NCBI RefSeq assembly: GCF_000740895.1 | Contig: NC_025261.1 | Location: 1,922,001-1,986,000 of the forward strand | Direction: 5' to 3' | DNA length: 64,000 bases | DNA from: Theileria orientalis strain Shintoku | Taxonomy: Eukaryota; Apicomplexa; Aconoidasida; Piroplasmida; Theileriidae | In this document: one piece after another, positions 30,703-42,871 of the stretch | Layout: each line of letters opens with the position of its first letter | Position numbering within the stretch: the first letter of the stretch is position 1 | Translations under genes and position numbers: made by a program | Notes under the pieces: model-generated | Told to the model about the DNA's origin: nothing | What the model saw: the letters and a program-made list of their open reading frames with translations, nothing else | Database searches by the model: none

Positions 30703-32336
30703 CTAACGTGCCCTTACCGTGTACTTCGACTGCAGGTAACTCAATATATCTCTGTCCTCCAAAGTGTTGCCAATTGCAACTCCCCTGTCTCCCCTGACTC
30801 TTGAACCAGCACCTGCTGTGGCGCTGTCACTATCTGGCGCGCTCTCAAGCGTACTCGTTAAGAGGCCGCTTACGTATCGTGCCAAGTCCACTGACCTGCT
30901 GATCGTGTGATTCAAGTCTCCTCTGCCTCCCGACGTCAGCCACCCGTTGGCAAAGACTCTCCTGTTGTCCACCTGCCTCAGCAACTGTTTACTCAGGTCA
31001 CTCGGCTCGTAGCCTACGCACTTTACTAGCAAATTGCAGCGCCTGTTCTCCCCCTCTTCTTCGCAGTTGCCACCGCCGATTCCGCTGTTCGTGACTCTGC
31101 TGGCACCGACGAATCGCACCTGCTCAACGTTCCCCGATGCGTCGTTGACTGTCTCAACTACTCTCGAGTTAAACTTGAAATCAACTTCCACTCTCCTCTC
31201 TCCCGCGTCTTCCAAGCTTGCCAATGCTTCAAACAACTCCAACTTGCGTCTGAGCTGCCTGCTCGTGCCACCACTACTTAGCTCGTTACCTGTGCTACCT
31301 TTGCTACCTTTGCTACCGATGCCACCGATACTACCAGTGCTAACGGAGCTCACTGCGCTCTCGTCAATGCTCTCAACCTTGTATGAGTTACTCTTTATGC
31401 TCAGCAACTCTCTCAGCTCCCCGTTCGTGAACTTGGAGTCTATCAGCGAACTTCTTCCGAAGAGCGTTATCCTCTTCAGGCTCAGTCTTTTCAGAAGATG
31501 CAAAAACCTCGGGTTTATCTGACTCCTCTGGTCGCTCCTTTCCTCGTAGCTGCTCAGTCTATCCCAGTTGCCGCTAAATGCTCTTACGATATCTAGGGCC
31601 ACGTTTCCGTTCCCGATAATCCCTATTTCAACCTCCTTGAGCTGCGTCAAATGACTCAAGTACTCTTCTACTCTGCTACTTTTTGTTTCTTCGTTCTTGC
31701 AGCTTGTCACGCCCTCGACACTGGCGTTCCTGCTATCTACTTCGTATATCTTCAAGTCACTCGGCAATTCGCCCCGGTAACTCTGATCGTCCTTGTGATT
31801 GTAGTACTTTATCAGATCCAGGCCGTCGAACACTCCGCACTGCTCGTTTCTCACTCTCAGGAGCCTCGACTTTTCGGCTCCGCAGCAAAGGAAGATAAAT
31901 TTATAGAATTCCAGCAATTGTTCAAGTTTCAGCTGATTTCCCTAATTATCATCGTTAGCGGCCTTATTTATTCACTGACTGCCTCTCACTCAGGCTCATT
32001 CACCACTTATCTACTGTTAATGTGTACGACGTTAGTATCTGGTTACTGTTACTAAATATCTATTTAAACACAACAGGCATCAAACTCTATTTGCGACTTA
32101 ATGTGTAAATTTCTTACCACTTCTAAGCCTGTAAAAAACCTGTATCTGCTGTTGATCAGCGAAAAACAGCTGGAACGGATGGAAGGCTTGTCTGGCGCAA
32201 TCCCGTACCTGAACAGGCCAAAAAGCCTCTGAGATTTTTCAAAAAAGTCGATTTTTGAGCCCTTGACTAGGTTACTCAGATACTTCCCCAAGTACAAGCC
32301 GGAAGGTCCAGTTCCGACTATTGCTATTCGGGTCAT
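30703..32336 (-). CDS. NADPH:adrenodoxin (ferredoxin) reductase
   Basis: Adrenodoxin reductase passes electrons from NADPH through FAD to a mitochondrial [2Fe-2S] ferredoxin used for Fe-S cluster assembly. Exons, minus strand: 32336-32070 and 31932-30703, 498 aa. The N-terminus has the FAD dinucleotide fold (MTRIAIVGTGPSGLYLGKYL) and the family signature RYGIAPDKP. The second exon supplies FIFLCCGAEKSRLL and the NADPH-binding GIIGNGNVALDIVRAF. It ends RGVAIGNTLEDRDIL, matching the conserved RG..xGKPR...ML ending. A Ser/Gly-rich insert lies at nt about 31255-31380. The donor (GT|GTTTAA) is weak and was chosen by phase. No mitochondrial presequence precedes the FAD motif, so import may use an internal signal or an unseen exon. 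Confidence 0.9.
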
Positions 32337-32736
32337 ACAATCCCTAACTCGGTTAGGGCACTAAAACTGGAAATTAAGGGCCAAAGCCTTCGAATTCACT
32401 CACTTTAGCGATTTTACTGTATACAAACTTTTTCGTTTCTCAATAAACAATAAACAATAAGTGGGAGCCGTGGAATCCGGGTGCCACACATTTATTAATC
32501 AAACAATCTTATTTGCGATCAATCACTCAATAACTACTTTAATTACCGCAAATACTGGTTAAAAACTCATCTACACTGATCATATCAATTAACTATCCAC
32601 GATCCACTCCAAGTACTCGCGTATTCACACATACCAACTACATTAGCTAAACTTCAAAAGCGATCCTCAAACACCAGTGCAGAGGCACAGTTAACTGGCC
32701 TGGTTCCACCGGCGCTTAATTGAGGGCGCGCCGCCC
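32337..32736. other. Intergenic region upstream of the reductase gene
   Basis: 400 bp between two minus-strand genes. TGGAATC at 32471-32477 lies 135 bp upstream of the reductase start. Confidence 0.6.
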
Positions 32737-35700
32737 CTACAGCAGGAGGTAGTTGGCCGGGAAGACCGTGACCTCCCTCCTCGGCACCTCCACCTTCACG
32801 CCCCTGAACTTCACGGTGGGCACCTCGAGTCTGCCCTCCCTGAGCGGGATGAGCCTGAACTGCAGCTTGTGCTGCTTCTCCTCCGTCAGCTGCACGTTGT
32901 TGTTGACCACCAGCCCCTCGATGAACCAGCTCTCGTTGCTCTCGATCGAGTAGCTGAAGCTCGTGCTTTCCCTGCTGAGCAGGTGCAGCGCCACGTTGAT
33001 GGGTCTGGACACGAATGCGTACCCCGGGACCTTCATCACCAAGTCCGCCTCGACCGCCTCAGTCCGGTCTAACTGCTCCCCTTGGCCGCTTTCTTGGCCG
33101 CGTGCTCCCGACTCAGTGCCTTCCTCTCTACTCGTCCCCTTCCCTGACTCGCCCGTCCCTTCTGGCGTCTCTTCTTCCTCCTCGTCCTTGTCGTCTGAGC
33201 CGAATGCGTTCTCTGAGTCCACGGTCTGCAGACTTGCCGGGTCTATCAGGTAGAGCTGGTTGTGCGTCAGCTGCTGCAGCGACGACCTGTACTTGCGGTA
33301 CAGCGAGTAGTATATCTTGATCAGGTCCACTCCCTGCACAGCGCCACTTCCGGTCTCCGGAGCATCTTCAAGGCTGTTGCCACTGCCCATGGCCTTGTTG
33401 CCAACATTGGCAGCGTCCACGGCGCTAACCTCGTTGGCTTTGCCGTTGTCGTTGGCGTTACCGTTGGCCCTGTCAGGGTTGCCAACATTGACGTTGTCAT
33501 TTGCGTTTCCGTTGGCGTTTGCCTTTCCAGCGCTATTGGCCCTGTCCACGGCGGTAACCACGTCCGCGGTGCCAAGATTGACCACGTCAGCCGTGCCAAC
33601 GTTGACCATGAGGTTCGTGGGCGTCGTCGCCGTCGTCGACTGACTCGGCTGATACGCAATCTTGTAGATGCTATCGTGGTCCAGCAGAGTCGTGCCTAAA
33701 CGTAAATTAGCTTCTTCTAATCGAAATTTGCAACGACTACTAAACCCTAACTAACACGCACCTGCTATGATGTTGTTGTTGAGATAAATCTGGTGTATCT
33801 TAACCAGGTCCCTGTAGAGCACCTTCACGTGTATGTTTTTCATCCCCTTGGCCTCGCTCATCCTCAGGTCGAATATTTCCCTGACCTTGACTGGGTAACT
33901 CTTTCCTCCCACTGCGTTCGTGGTGCTGGCGCTGATGCTCCCCTTCGCGGCGGCGCCCTCCGACTTCAAAGGGGAGGCGCTGGCGGTCCCGCAGACGACT
34001 GTCGAGGTGTTCGTCAAACTTATGTTTAACCTCAGTCCGGCCTTCACTGCCCCTGAGTTCGTCAGGTCTGCGCATGTCGTGTTCGAAATACCGCAGTGGG
34101 TCCCTGTCCTGCCCTCCTTCTTTGCGAGGGTGGGATCGCAGAGCTTCAGGGGCACGCAGACGATCATCCTGGTCGTGAAGTTTGGCAGCTTTATTGCGCC
34201 CATGCTGCCGCCGGACGCGCCTCCGCAGGCTGCGCTGCTGCTGGACGCGACGCCCCCTGGCTGACCCTGGCCGAGGGCGATGTTGACGACCTTGTTGTCG
34301 AGGTTGATCACTGCCATGCCACTCATGTCCACCTCCAGCATGCTCCCTTCGGCGCCTCTCGCCAACTTGCCTGCACCCTCCCCCCTGCTCAATGCCGCCA
34401 CAACGTCGCTTCTCACCGTCGACATGTGCAGGTACAGTTGTCCCTCGAGCTTTTCGGCTGCCTTTTTCGTCAGGTGCACGTGCACGTAGTTGTAGCAGCT
34501 CGGGTACAGGCTCAGCGTCTTCACTGAGGAGCGCTTGAAGCTCTTGTTGAAGAGGTGGTCGTACTCGTTGCAGTTTGAGAGGCTGCACTGGACTCTGCGC
34601 TCTCCCTGCTGCCCTTCTTCTCCGTCCGAGTCTCTGGTGTCCCTTATGGTGCAGGCTTGCTTTTCGCCCTTCTGATGCTCCCTTTGCAGCATTTCCGTGA
34701 TCGTTTTAACTCCTGGTGCCACTGACCTTTTGACGGTGATGCTCCTCTCGGGTCCCCTTTCTTTGTCCAGCCTTCCCGTGCTCACGCTTGAGGTGCTCCG
34801 TTCCGTCGTTAGCGTCCTCGAGGTATCTGCGTTCGTCGTGTCAGTGTTCAGCAGCGTTTCCGTTCTCAGGTCAATTTGCAGCGCAGCCTTCCCTGGCCAG
34901 TCACTTTCTGTTGTCCTGTCCGTCTCTTCTCCTCCCAACGTGCTTTCGGGCCCTTCGAGCGCCTGCGCACTTGCGTTCGGCCTCAGGTAGTACGACCTGA
35001 GCACGTTCGAGTAGCTCTGGAGGTTGGAGAGCACAAAGTACCTGCTGCACCTCTCGATAATGGCCACCTTGTAATCTACTATCTGGTCCAGCATCTGGTC
35101 AATTGTCCTCATCAGACTCCCAGCGCTGCTGACCCCGCTGGGGTCGGGGTTAGCGGCGCTGCAGTGACTCTCTTCTCCTCTTTTGTCTGCCGTTATGTTT
35201 GCGTAGTGCAGGCGTATGCAGTTTTCATACATCGAGTCGATGTACACCTCCAAGCCTTCCTCGTCGTACTTTGGCCCCTCCGCGGCTGCGGTTACCGTCG
35301 TACTTCCACCGCTCTTCGCACTCGCCAGCTGCAGCACCAGCTTGTAGAGCACCAGGTATATGAACGACACGTACTTGTAGGGGTTTTCCGTGACCTTTAT
35401 GCCGTAGTATGACTTAACCACCCAGGATATGCTTCCGGACGCAGTAGCTCCTGTGGAGCTGCCCTTTGCCTGGCCGGACCCCTTCGAGCTACTGCTGGAA
35501 CTGCCCGTTTTAAAGATCGACTTGAGGAACCTGAACTTCTTCTTCTTTCCTCTCACCACTTCGCCCAGGTAGTTGTCGTCGGTGCTCGCGTCGTCGAGTA
35601 ATTCGCTGTTGAGCTTGTTCTCCAGATGCCTGATGAGCTCAATTGTTGTCAGCATCAGCCACTTGATTCTCCTCACTGCGCCACCGCTGGCTGTTACTGA

Positions 35701-37614
35701 GACTCCTTCGACGGCCGGAATCACGCTCTCGCCGCCTTCCGGGAATACCATAGTGCCGGCTGGGTAACTTGGGAGCGCACTTGTGCCTATGACTTGGAAG
35801 TAGACGTCGTTGATGAAGTTGTAGGTGAGCACCACGGGGAGGAAGAGCAGATTCTCAAAGGGCCCCGGTGCGTTAGTGCCCACGTTGGCGCTGCTCGGCA
35901 TCGTTACTACTCCCTCCAGGGCACTCGTAGTGGCTCTACTCACTCTTTCTCCTCCAACCAGGTCCTGCGTGTTCGTCGTGATCGTGTTAAGCATGAGCAG
36001 CTGCTTCGACAGGATGTAAAGCCTGTACCTGACGTAGCAGTACTTTGCGACTGAGGCTGCGTCGTCGGCCCCTGCAAGCCCTCCACTTGCAGAGCCCCTG
36101 CTCTGGCTCAGCGTGCTGTAGTACGCGCTGGAGTAACTGTTTAGCACGTTGTAGCTTCTGTAAAACTCCTCGTCCACCTTCGCCGCCTTGAACATGCTCA
36201 GCATTTTTCCAAAGTGCTCGTTGTAGAGCAGGAACTCGTAGAGCACTACGCTTTCCAGCGTCAGCTGTATTTTATAAAAGAGGTTGCAGAGGTTCTCCAG
36301 TGCCTCCACGAACTGCAGGTAGTTTCCCACCGTCAACGCGCTTATCCCCGAGCCTACACTTGCCGTATTCGCGGGTACTCCCTCCTTGTTTACTGCGCTT
36401 TCTCCGTTTTCGCCCGATGCAACAGTCACCTTCGCCCCTGAACGTGCGTTTGCTCCTGCCGTGCTTGCGCTGATGAATGGCAGAAACATCTTGTTCACGT
36501 TGATCAGGATGTAGAGGTACCTCTTGTTCAGACTCAGGTTAAGCAGCGTCCTCATCATCTTGTCGATTCCGCTTTCCTTGATTGCGTTCGTTATCACCGG
36601 CTCGGCGTGCTTATTCCCTGCGTTGTCGGCCGCATCCAGTGTTACTACTACTAAACGAGACCTCAGCTTATGTCTGAAGAGGCGCATCCTCATCTTCTCC
36701 AGGACCTTCCTGTCCTCCCCTTCCTTGCCTCCGGTCAGCATACTCAGGCCCAATTTACTCTTTCTTCTGTGCACTCCCTCCCTACTCCCTTCTGAGGAGC
36801 TGGCGCCACTTTTGTTCAAGAACGCTACGATTAAGAACTCCTCGTTCAACTTGTTTTCCATCCTCGTGGCGATAAACTCTTTCATCCTCGGCTTTATTTC
36901 CTCCTTATAGTCCGACAGTGAGCTTGGGGGTACCAGGAAGAGGTGCAGGTATGGGTAGTTTGCGTCCTTGGTGGCCATAGGCAGGCTCTCGTCTGCTCTG
37001 ACATGGTGGTCAGCATCTCCAGAGTAGGCCTCCGGGCTTTCACTGGCGACTTCCGGTTCTACCTCCTCCCTTGCCTCTTCCTCATCTTCCTTAGTAACCA
37101 CCTCATAGTCCGATCCCCCGTGGTCATCGGCGTCTTCTTTCCCCTTGCTGCCTTCCTCCTGACTCTTTGCCCCCTCGTACTTATCGTGCTTTTCCTTTCC
37201 CTTACAGCAGCGGTGCCCTTCGGCGGCGTCTTGAGTCTTCTTTCCTGCTGGAAGACCGACGTACTGGCACTTGACCGTCACGTGCAGGTCCTCGTGGCCC
37301 GTTCCCTTCTTCAGCTGTCCGTTCAAGCTTTCTAGCTTGAGGTTCCTTGAGAGTTTCAGGTCAAACCTCGTGAGGTACTTGAACAGGCACTCTGCTTGCG
37401 GCCACGCTTCAAAGTGATCTACGAATCTATGAGTCTCAACCTGCTCACCCTGGTAAGCGATTGTTATCGTGTCGTCAATCACTGGACTGCTGACGGCTAG
37501 CGAGCTCGTCGCGGTGCTCGATTGAATCCCAGATTGTAAAAGCTCAGATAAACCCTGTTCATCTCCGTGACTACCTGGATCCAACGTGCTTAGCAAATCC
37601 GATCTCGATTCCAT
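32737..37614 (-). CDS. TRAPP II complex subunit TRAPPC10 (Trs130-like)
   Basis: TRAPPC10 is a specific subunit of the TRAPP II tethering complex, a guanine-nucleotide exchange factor for Golgi and endosomal Rab GTPases. Exons, minus strand: 37614-33762 and 33695-32737, with a 66-nt intron (GTGCGT...TTTAG), giving 1603 aa. The N-terminal block YLHLFLVPPSSLSDYKEEI followed by EEFLIVAFLNKSG matches the family start, where a short acidic insert precedes it (nt about 37030-37230). The middle is helical. The C-terminal beta domain carries SWFIEGLVVNNNVQL and KLQFRLIPLREGRLEVPTV, the conserved ending. Several low-complexity insertions (Gly/Ser/Thr/Ala; an Asn/Ala/Asp run at nt about 33420-33600) enlarge the protein. 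It shares a divergent promoter with organellar uS14. Confidence 0.85.
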
Positions 37615-38159
37615 CCTTTAGATTATTTATACACCAGTTCCTTATTATACCGTGTATTTTTCAAAAATTGGTCACCTAAGAGTTACCTATTAATAATTTA
37701 CTGTCAAATATTTCCAATCAGATATAATCCAAATGTGTATCTAAATTTCCAATACTACATATAAACTAAATAGATTCCACCTTGTTTTGTATTTAAAATC
37801 GTGTTTTTAGAGAATTTATATACTACAAAGTCTATAGAACAGCGTATTTACTACAAATTGTGAGTTGGTGTGTATGATACAGAATTATATAGTACAGAGA
37901 GCAGTATAGTACAATTTTAAACAAACAAAGTGGTTAAATGATATTCATTAAATTACAATAAAAAGTTTAATCTACATTAAATTGGTCAGTTACACTTAAT
38001 TATAGATGATCCTGTAACCGATCATTAGATTCCATGTAGGGTCTCCAATTTAATTGATACATCTAAATAACCACTAAAACTCACTTTTTATCTTATGAAA
38101 AATGCTCTGATCACTCATGGTCTATTATTCAAAACGTAAATTATTAGATAAATGAGTTA
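37615..38159. promoter_or_regulatory. Divergent promoter, TRAPPC10 (-) and uS14 (+)
   Basis: 545 bp between two divergent start codons. GATTCCA is at 37773-37779 and 38028-38034, one nearer each gene. No other element was recognised. Confidence 0.5.
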
Positions 38160-39026
38160 ATGTACATTAATTTTTTGTTACTTTGTCTAGCCAAATGTGT
38201 AACTTCTTTCATCCATCATCAGCCCTGCTTTACCCACACCTCACACACACATCTTCTTAAAACCTATAACAAATCAGGTTCGGCCCTAAAGGCTTCGGGG
38301 GAAACTGCTGTAGACGACGCCAACGCCTTGATTGAGGATGAATACGGTCTTAAAATCCCCAAATTCCACCCAGACGTCGAAAAGGTTAAATCGCAACTGG
38401 TACATCATGGTCCGCAAATTCCAGGTGAACTGTGGCGAAGTCCCGAGCGCCCTGTGGGCTATTTCGGCAAGCGCAGACGTATCTACTTAGCTATTACCTA
38501 GTTACTACAGACACACAGCACTACCATTGCATTCGTCCCGGTTAAATATTGCAAACATGCTTTTCAGTCGACCCTGGCTCCCAGTTCGCCCCTGCTCGAC
38601 GCGCAATTGTGATCCGCGCCAGGCGACGCAAGTACATGGCCACCATCTATCGCCACGTGCGGCGAACGTACAAGCGGTACATCAAGGACTCGAGGACCAT
38701 CGGTGAGCTGCTTTACTGGCGGTACAAGCTTGACGCCTTGCCGAAGAATTCTGCGCCCACCAAGTTCCACAACTTCTGTCCCGTCTCAGGTATTTTACCC
38801 TCGTATCTAGTTGTCAGTTTCCTCCACTCCATTCACTGCCTACTACTTCGTTAATTAAACCCTCTATCACCCTCATTTTATCCTATTAAGTTTCTACAAA
38901 CTCTGTCTTAATTTCATTTCAGGTCGATTCAGGGCCTACTACGGCTTCTTTGGGCTAGGGAGACACCCTTTGAGGGAGTTCGTAAATTTGGGCTACGTTC
39001 CAGGGGTCAGACAGGCCAACTGGTAG
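38160..39026 (+). CDS. rpsN: Organellar ribosomal protein uS14 (apicoplast-type leader)
   Basis: Exons 38160-38478, 38568-38789 and 38923-39026 (introns of 89 and 133 nt) give 214 aa with consistent phase. The C-terminal 100 residues are a bacterial-type S14 of the small ribosomal subunit: KYMATIYRHVRRTYKRYIKD, LDALPKNSAPTKFHNFCPVSG, and the ending FFGLGRHPLREFVNLGYVPG then VRQANW (compare 'GLSR...RE....G.LPG..KASW'). The zinc-ligand cysteines of some S14 forms are absent, as in the C-minus class. The leader starts with a signal-peptide-like segment (MYINFLLLCLAKCVTSF), followed by a basic, Ser/Thr-rich stretch, which is the bipartite pattern of apicoplast import. About 60 additional residues precede the S14 domain. 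A mitochondrial destination is less likely. Confidence 0.88.
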
Positions 39027-39319
39027 CTCCACTATTTTTAATTCTGCTGAATTCATACATGTTATGCACATTTAAGCAATTACGCACTCACTAACACCTT
39101 ATATATATTTATGCACTTGGAGTAGTCTACTAACATATGGTGAAACATTATATTCACTTCATAAGTTATTGAATACAATTTAGAATTAGAAATGAATCAT
39201 GACAGATGGAAGAGTGAATTGAAACGTTAACCGGTCACTGAATTGACTAATGCTACACTGTCAACTCAGTGCCATTAACGCCAATTGATTAATATTACAA
39301 ATTTAAAAGGCCAGTTAAT
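39027..39319. other. Convergent intergenic region
   Basis: 293 bp between the uS14 and transporter 3' ends, AT-rich. Nothing else recognised. Confidence 0.6.
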
Positions 39320-40864
39320 CTAAACCTTTTTTAGGGTCACTGCAAATAGGCCAGAGCCATGGTATGCTGTTCCCAAAGGCACATCCTTGGTCTCCCTAAC
39401 AAACAGGAACACGTGGAAGACTGAGATGACTGATATTACAAAGAGCAGTATGTGGACGAACGTCTGATAAACGGGCAGTACGTACTCAATGAAGAAGAGC
39501 ACGATCCTGGCGCACGTCCAGCTTACGAACACGCAGAATGCAAAACCTGTGTTCCTCATCTGCGTGGGGAACACCTCTGCCAGGTACACAAATGTGAGGC
39601 CGCCGAGCCCTACTGCGTATCCTACCGTGAACCCGAAGTAGCCGACAACGGTGAGGGCGTGGGCCCACTTTGCGTTGTTTCCGAGGCGCCTCATGAAGAG
39701 CGCGAAGAACATGAACAGGGTGCTAATAACGGTGCCTGCCAGCATCAGGGTCCTGCGGCCGACCTTCCGGATAATGAAAGCAACTCCGAGTGTGGCCGCG
39801 AAGTTGACGAGAACTAGGCAGAATAAGAGGAAGGTGGTTCCGTAGGAGCGCCCCATGGCGTCGGCGAACACACTGGGTGCAGTCTCACTGAAGAAGGCGG
39901 GACCCACCACCTGGTGGCCACAGGCGAGGATGAATACTATGCAGATCGGCTTCAGGTACCCGGTCGTGTACATGGCCTCGAATAGGAAAATGTTGGGATG
40001 CTCCTTGGCTACCTCGGCGTCGCGCTCAAACTCCTCCAGCATCTCGTGTGCAAGGTCTGCGTTGTGCATGCCCTCGTTGCTCAGGGTGCCCGCGTGGACC
40101 ACCTGCTCTGCAGCATCAGGCTTCTCTCCGCTCTCAGGGTCTGCCTCGAGGCCACCGTACAGCTTCTTGATCAGCGCCATGGCCTCCTCGGTCATGCCGC
40201 GCTCTACCAGCTCGTAGGGGGTCCTGCTGCTGACAGCGAACAGGACAGCGAATGAGAGGAGTGCGAAAATGCCTGGCATCAGCTGCGCTCCGCGCCATAT
40301 TACCTTGTCCCTCATGTATACACGGTAGGTCTTGTCAACGAGAATGCGTCCGTGGATGAGCTGCCATAACCCCGTCACCAGGAATCCTGTGGACACGAAG
40401 AAGGGGAATATGAAGGTGAACCAGCTCCTCCACCTCGGGTGTGCCACTTCTATCAAGAAGAGCAGGGCCACTGCGCTGAAGCCGAACGCGAAGCCCATTA
40501 GCATGCGTCCTACGAAGAGCATTGCGAAGTGCACCGTGCATGCGGTAATGACTGAGGCGACTATGAACGCTGCGTTCGAGATCATCATTGCGGTCCTCCT
40601 CGACATCTTGTGCGAGAATGTGAGTGCTACGGAGCCTACGCCGGCGCCGATAAAGGTGCCGATGCCCATTAGGCGGAAGAATCCCACTGAGAGTCTGCAC
40701 GAGTGAATGTGCTCTTCGCGTGAGCACCAGCCGAGGTCGGCCACGATGAATTCGCGTGTGGTTTCCAGCGCGTTAATTCCCGTTCCATATGCGAGCGCCA
40801 TAAGAGCGGCTGCAGTGGCTGAAATGACCAAAAGGGGACTAACTTTACGCGATTTATGACCCAT
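39320..40864 (-). CDS. Sugar-porter-like MFS transporter
   Basis: Single exon, 514 aa, with about 12 hydrophobic helices, for example ISATAAALMALAYGTGINAL, MLFVGRMLMGFAFGFSAVA and AHALTVVGYFGFTVGYAVG. The first loop after helix 1 reads LETTREFIVADLGWC, close in layout to the Plasmodium hexose transporter loop (NTIKNFIV.EF.WC). The central cytosolic loop (nt about 40040-40190) and the RRTLMLAG motif after helix 8 (a degenerate form of the GRR motif) fit the sugar-porter family of the major facilitator superfamily. The C-terminus has RETKDVPLG, a variant of the family's PETKG. It is probably the parasite's plasma-membrane hexose importer or a relative. The substrate is inferred. GATTCCA lies 371 bp upstream (41235). 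Confidence 0.82.
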   Translation of the reverse strand: MGHKSRKVSPLLVISATAAALMALAYGTGINALETTREFIVADLGWCSREEHIHSCRLSVGFFRLMGIGTFIGAGVGSVALTFSHKMSRRTAMMISNAAFIVASVITACTVHFAMLFVGRMLMGFAFGFSAVALLFLIEVAHPRWRSWFTFIFPFFVSTGFLVTGLWQLIHGRILVDKTYRVYMRDKVIWRGAQLMPGIFALLSFAVLFAVSSRTPYELVERGMTEEAMALIKKLYGGLEADPESGEKPDAAEQVVHAGTLSNEGMHNADLAHEMLEEFERDAEVAKEHPNIFLFEAMYTTGYLKPICIVFILACGHQVVGPAFFSETAPSVFADAMGRSYGTTFLLFCLVLVNFAATLGVAFIIRKVGRRTLMLAGTVISTLFMFFALFMRRLGNNAKWAHALTVVGYFGFTVGYAVGLGGLTFVYLAEVFPTQMRNTGFAFCVFVSWTCARIVLFFIEYVLPVYQTFVHILLFVISVISVFHVFLFVRETKDVPLGTAYHGSGLFAVTLKKV

Positions 40865-42096
40865 ACTTTAAAAATTATATGATTGGGCAAGTGCTATTTC
40901 AAATATCAGAGCAGTGTCTACTAATGTTAGAAAGGCGTAAAACGTGTACCAGCCTACTTGTGATTCGTTGGTTGTTAATTGATGTTTACAATCAACTGAT
41001 TCAAATCGATGTAATTTAAATCGACAGTCTTTTAAACCAATTGAGAAAATGATATTTCCAAATTTAATCAATTTTCCAGGGCCAAAGCGATTAATGAGAC
41101 TAAAGACGGTCTAAAAGCAACCTAAAGATACAGTATGACGCAGTTTTACCTCTATTTTAGAGAAACGCCAATAAACGGTACTATTATCCAAGATGAAAAA
41201 CAAAGAACAAGTATCAACTGAGATCTGGTCCTGTGATTCCACAATCCTCAGATGGGTGGGGCTGGAAGGCTGATGTGTTAATCGTTTCAATTACTGTTCA
41301 CGCTTAACTTCCAATCATACCTTTGTAGGTCAGGTGAAACGTAAAATTTAAATTTGCACATTCTTGCCTTTATTATTTTCCACATTTGCCCTTTATTAAT
41401 CTCAATTCCCACCTTAAATCAATTTTCCCATGATACTAACCAATATCATCATTTACTTTTCAATTCTTCAACATTTTTGATCAAAAATTGTTACGGATCT
41501 TTAAAAACTATGAATTAATATTTTTATATAGAATCTTGACCTACTTATTTACTATTGAGTCAAGTTTGTCCAACTCACCATTTTCTTTCTTATTCCACTC
41601 CATTTTCCTCTGAATCTTTCTAGATTTTATCTTAAAATAAATATACAACATCCTGTTTTCTGTTTATATGATGTGTGTAGCATATTAAAATAATACTACT
41701 CACCTAACACACATGGACACACAATCAGTAAAACGCGCAATAATTAACTAAATCCATACATGATCGTGCAAATATTAGTATATAGAGTGTAATGGAATAT
41801 AATGTAATTAGAAGAATACTTTTAAAAGCCATTCAAAGTATGTAAGTAGTCTAAATGGTTAACAACGCCTAAGCCAATAGGGCTAAAGGTTAGGAGACTA
41901 CGTTCAAGTACGTCCAGTACAAAGAGTTCCGGATAACAAAAGGGTACCAAGGTCAGAAACTGAAGGGTACCTCATTATAAATCGAGAGTATAGAGGGATC
42001 AAAAAACAGAGGGCGAATGAGGACGTACGAAGTAGCACCTGTGACCTTATTGAGGAGTATGTAGACGAAAATACCCAATTGTAGGTATAGGGAAGT
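40865..42096. other. Long intergenic region with a possible small exon
   Basis: Mostly AT-rich. GATTCCA at 41235-41241. On the minus strand 41651-41541 is a 36-aa frame (FKIKSRKIQRKMEWNKKENG) containing a GTGAGT donor, with another donor-like GTGAGT at about 41704. It could be part of a small spliced gene, but I could not complete a model. Confidence 0.4.
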
Positions 42097-42871
42097 TTAT
42101 TTGCGGACTGTGGCTGCGACGGCAACTGCCACAACCAAGACGCAGCCGGAGGTGACCATGACTGCAATGGCGCCGACTGGCATTGATGAGTCCCTCTTGA
42201 CCTTCTTAACGCCAGCCTTGGTCTTCGTTTCCTTCTTCTCCTTCTTCTCGTCAGCCTTAATTGGAACGGATCCATCGTCCTCTCTGCGCTTGGCAGGAGC
42301 TTCGGCACCTAAAAAAGAATATAAGTTCAGGCAAAGTAAAAAGAAAGGAACAACTTAATAAACAAAAATAGTTAAGGAACTGAAGATGTCGTCGTAGGTA
42401 GCAATTATATAAGTCTATATGTTTAAAGAGAGTTATACCTCTGAGTTCGTTTCCACCCTGGTAGGTGTGCCAGCCGTCGGGGAAGCTGCCGATATTGCGG
42501 TCGAATATGTCCTCTTCCTCCTTCTTTGGCTTTGCTGGGACTACTCTAGCAGGTGTAGTTGTTCTGCCAGATGGAGCCTTTGGCGTTGCTGAAGCAGCTG
42601 GAATTACTCGAGCAGCTGGGATCACTTTACTTGAATCTCTGCTGTCGCTGATGTTAATATCAAAGTCGTCATCGGAGGGGTCAGCTTCGATCTTCTTTTC
42701 AATCTCAAAATCAGGCAGGGCTGATTCGTAGATGGTGGAGATGCCAGCATCAATGCCGGCATAGGAGTTTGAATTATTGGGTGTGCCAGCAGCTCCGGCA
42801 TCGTCGGAACGGACGAATTTGTGGCTCAGGGCAACCAAAATCAAGCCTTTCAAAAGAATAGGTGCGTTCAT
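42097..42871 (-). CDS. Secreted single-pass membrane protein (candidate surface antigen)
   Basis: Exons, minus strand: 42871-42439 and 42308-42097 (130-nt intron) give 214 aa. There is a signal peptide (MNAPILLKGLILVALSHKF, cleavage likely near VRSDD), then an acidic and Pro/Ala-rich ectodomain (residues 25-185; DPSDDDFDINISDSRDSSK, VIPAARVIPAASATPKAP), then a Lys/Glu-rich block and a membrane helix four residues from the end (GAIAVMVTSGCVLVVAVAVAA then TVRK). Signal peptide, low-complexity ectodomain and short-tailed anchor are the layout of Theileria surface antigens such as PIM/TaSP, but I cannot claim orthology from sequence alone. GATTCCA lies 96 bp upstream of the start. No enzymatic motif. 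Confidence 0.75.

Noticed and set aside
30660..30720. Reductase and nucleoporin as one spliced gene
   Set aside because: The donor-like GTAAGG joined to nearby acceptors leads to another frame with an early stop, and the reductase already ends at its conserved C-terminus.
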